Source: Paracoccaceae bacterium
GTDB taxonomy: Bacteria > Pseudomonadota > Alphaproteobacteria > Rhodobacterales > Rhodobacteraceae
Direction: 5' to 3'
NCBI GenBank assembly: GCA_023260935.1
Contig: JALQTL010000367.1
Location: 1 to 5,622 of the forward strand
DNA length: 5,622 nucleotides
In this document: positions 4,554-5,622 of the stretch, in pieces
Layout: every line of letters begins with the position of its first letter
Numbering within the stretch: position 1 is the stretch's first letter
Notes under the pieces: generated by a model
Told to the model about the DNA's origin: nothing
The model's database searches: none
What the model saw: only the letters and a program-made list of their open reading frames with translations
Made by a program: the position numbers and the translations under genes

Positions 4554-5291
4554 ATGTTCGACCTGACAGGCAAGACCGCGCTGGTAACAGGCGCATCGGG
4601 CGGCATCGGGGCAGATATCGCCCGGGCGCTGCATGCGGCGGGGGCAAGCGTGGCCCTGTCGGGCACGCGGGTGGAGCCGCTGGAACAGCTTGCTGCCGAT
4701 CTGGGCAGCCGGGCGCATGTGCTGCCCTGCAACCTTTCCGTCCCCGAGGAGGTGGAGGCGCTGGTCAAGCGCGCGGCCGAGGCGATGGGATCGGTGGATA
4801 TTCTGGTCAACAATGCCGGCATCACCCGTGACGGGCTGGCGATGCGGATGTCGGATGACGACTGGCAGACGGTGCTGGATGTGAACCTGACGGCCACCTT
4901 TCGTCTGTGCCGCGCGGCCATTCGGGGAATGATGAAATCCCGCTGGGGCCGGATCGTGAACATCTCTTCCGTGGTGGGGGCCATCGGCAACCCCGGGCAG
5001 GCGAATTATGCCGCGTCCAAGGCGGGGATGGTGGGCATGTCGAAATCGCTGGCGGCCGAGGTGGCCAGCCGCGGCATCACCATCAACTGCGTCGCCCCCG
5101 GCTTCATCACCACGGCGATGACCGAAAAGCTGAGCGATGACCAGAAGGCCAGGCTGCTGACGCAGGTGCCGGCCGGGCGCATGGGCGAGGCGGCCGAGAT
5201 CGCGGCGGCGGTGCTGTATCTGGCCAGCACCGAGGCCGGTTATGTGACCGGGGCCACGCTGCATGTGAACGGCGGCATGGCGATGCTGTGA
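4554..5291 (+). CDS. fabG: 3-oxoacyl-ACP reductase FabG
   Basis: FabG performs the NADPH-dependent reduction of beta-ketoacyl-ACP in each round of fatty acid elongation. The 245-residue product is a classical short-chain dehydrogenase/reductase. It shows the Rossmann motif TGASGGIG (12-19), NNAG (86-89), and the catalytic set N111, S139, Y152 and K156 (YAASK). The C-terminal NCVAPGFITTAMTE and VTGATLHVNGGMAML are FabG-specific. E. coli FabG has Arg at the first variable position of the glycine motif (TGASRGIG); here it is Gly, and R39 at the end of strand 2 remains as a likely NADPH phosphate contact. The ATG at 4554 is chosen over an in-frame ATG at 4515 because GGAGGAG (4542-4548) lies just before it and the family N-terminus starts there. 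It lies between fabD and acpP. Confidence 0.97.
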   Translation: MFDLTGKTALVTGASGGIGADIARALHAAGASVALSGTRVEPLEQLAADLGSRAHVLPCNLSVPEEVEALVKRAAEAMGSVDILVNNAGITRDGLAMRMSDDDWQTVLDVNLTATFRLCRAAIRGMMKSRWGRIVNISSVVGAIGNPGQANYAASKAGMVGMSKSLAAEVASRGITINCVAPGFITTAMTEKLSDDQKARLLTQVPAGRMGEAAEIAAAVLYLASTEAGYVTGATLHVNGGMAML

Positions 5292-5331
5292 CACCGCCCC
5301 GCCGGGCAGGAATGGACCAATCGGAAAGCGT

Positions 5332-5360
5332 TTGCCTTGGAAACCAGCCCTTGCTATAGG
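5332..5360 (+). promoter_or_regulatory. Promoter of acpP
   Basis: TTGCCT (5332-5337) and TATAGG (5355-5360) are separated by exactly 17 bp, with four of six matches in each box. It is the best promoter-like pair in the window. Transcription would start near 5367, giving a leader of about 113 nt. A dedicated promoter fits the high demand for acyl carrier protein compared with FabD and FabG. Confidence 0.6.
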
Positions 5361-5372
5361 CGCGCAGGAAAT

Positions 5373-5389
5373 CACCGGCTATACCGGTG
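5373..5389 (+). promoter_or_regulatory. Palindrome/hairpin at the start of the acpP leader
   Basis: CACCGG (5373-5378) and CCGGTG (5384-5389) pair perfectly around a CTATA loop. If transcription begins near 5367, this hairpin is at the extreme 5' end of the mRNA, where it could protect against decay. As DNA, its 17-bp dyad symmetry just downstream of the promoter would also suit a repressor. No T-tract follows, so it is not a terminator for fabG. Confidence 0.45.
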
Positions 5390-5479
5390 TCGTCGCGGAA
5401 GTCGCGGCGGGAATCGCCTCGAACCGGGGCAGGGACAAGAAGACCGGGAACACTCCCGCAACGTGAAAGAGGAAGTGAC

Positions 5480-5622
5480 ATGAGCGACATCGCTGACCGC
5501 GTGAAGAAGATCGTCGTCGAGCATCTGGGCGTGGAAGAAGACAAGGTCACCGAGACCGCGTCGTTCATCGACGACCTGGGCGCAGACAGCCTGGACACCG
5601 TGGAACTCGTGATGGCCTTCGA
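5480..5622 (+). CDS. acpP: Acyl carrier protein (5' part; truncated by window edge)
   Basis: AcpP is the small acidic protein that carries growing acyl chains on a phosphopantetheine arm during fatty acid synthesis and delivers them to lipid and lipid A pathways. The visible 47 codons give MSDIADRVKKIVVEHLGVEE followed by VTETASFIDDLGADSLDTVELVMAF. S37 in the invariant DSL motif is the attachment site for the 4'-phosphopantetheine added by holo-ACP synthase. The full protein is normally about 77-80 residues, so roughly the last 30 are outside the window. The ribosome binding site is AGAGGA, with GAGG 7 nt from the ATG. It lies 188 bp after fabG and has its own candidate promoter. A fabF gene would be the usual next neighbour, but it is not visible. 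Confidence 0.98.
   Translation, partial: MSDIADRVKKIVVEHLGVEEDKVTETASFIDDLGADSLDTVELVMAF

Noticed and set aside
4599..4610. TGASGGIG lacking the E. coli Arg as a sign that the reductase is not FabG
   Set aside because: The catalytic tetrad, the FabG-type C-terminus and the position between fabD and acpP outweigh one variable residue in the cofactor loop.
3446..4990. Minus-strand open frame of 514 codons antisense to fabD and fabG
   Set aside because: It spans two certain genes plus the gap between them, is low in complexity and matches no family. It arises from codon bias on the opposite strand.

Overview
The window looks like a chromosomal housekeeping segment from a GC-rich alphaproteobacterium, most likely Rhodobacteraceae (Rhodobacter/Paracoccus-type). 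This rests on the high GC content, on the protein sequences of S18, FabD, FabG and ACP, and on an intergenic element resembling one I recall from that family. Genus cannot be fixed by eye.

Layout, left to right. (1) A minus-strand ribosomal protein operon, rpsF-rpsR-rplI (S6, S18, L9). It is read from about 1064 down to the window edge; rplI is cut off. It has a plausible sigma-70 promoter and a roughly 100-nt leader that can fold, as expected for a transcript autoregulated by its own proteins. (2) A 335-bp divergent intergenic region. (3) yceI (+), a secreted YceI-family protein ending at a strong intrinsic terminator. (4) Convergent with it, a minus-strand gene for a cytochrome b561 membrane domain fused to a periplasmic YceI domain. 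(5) A 292-bp divergent intergenic region rich in palindromes and repeats, including a terminator-like dispersed element and a tandem duplication of the Shine-Dalgarno region. (6) The fatty-acid synthesis cluster fabD, fabG, acpP (+); acpP is cut by the right edge. The genes are 130 and 188 bp apart, and fabG and acpP each have their own plausible promoter.

How the genes work together. FabD loads malonyl onto ACP, FabG reduces the beta-ketoacyl-ACP intermediates, and AcpP carries the chain, so the right third is one pathway. The two YceI-type proteins probably share a periplasmic job: YceI proteins bind polyisoprenoid or quinone-like lipids, and the b561 domain is a di-heme membrane electron carrier. 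The left operon supplies ribosomal subunits.

No CRISPR array, transposase, prophage or tRNA gene is visible. I see no wholly new system. The items most worth a second look are the b561-YceI fusion beside a free YceI, the foldable rpsF leader, the repetitive RGD-rich S6 tail, and the regulatory-looking repeats upstream of fabD and acpP.
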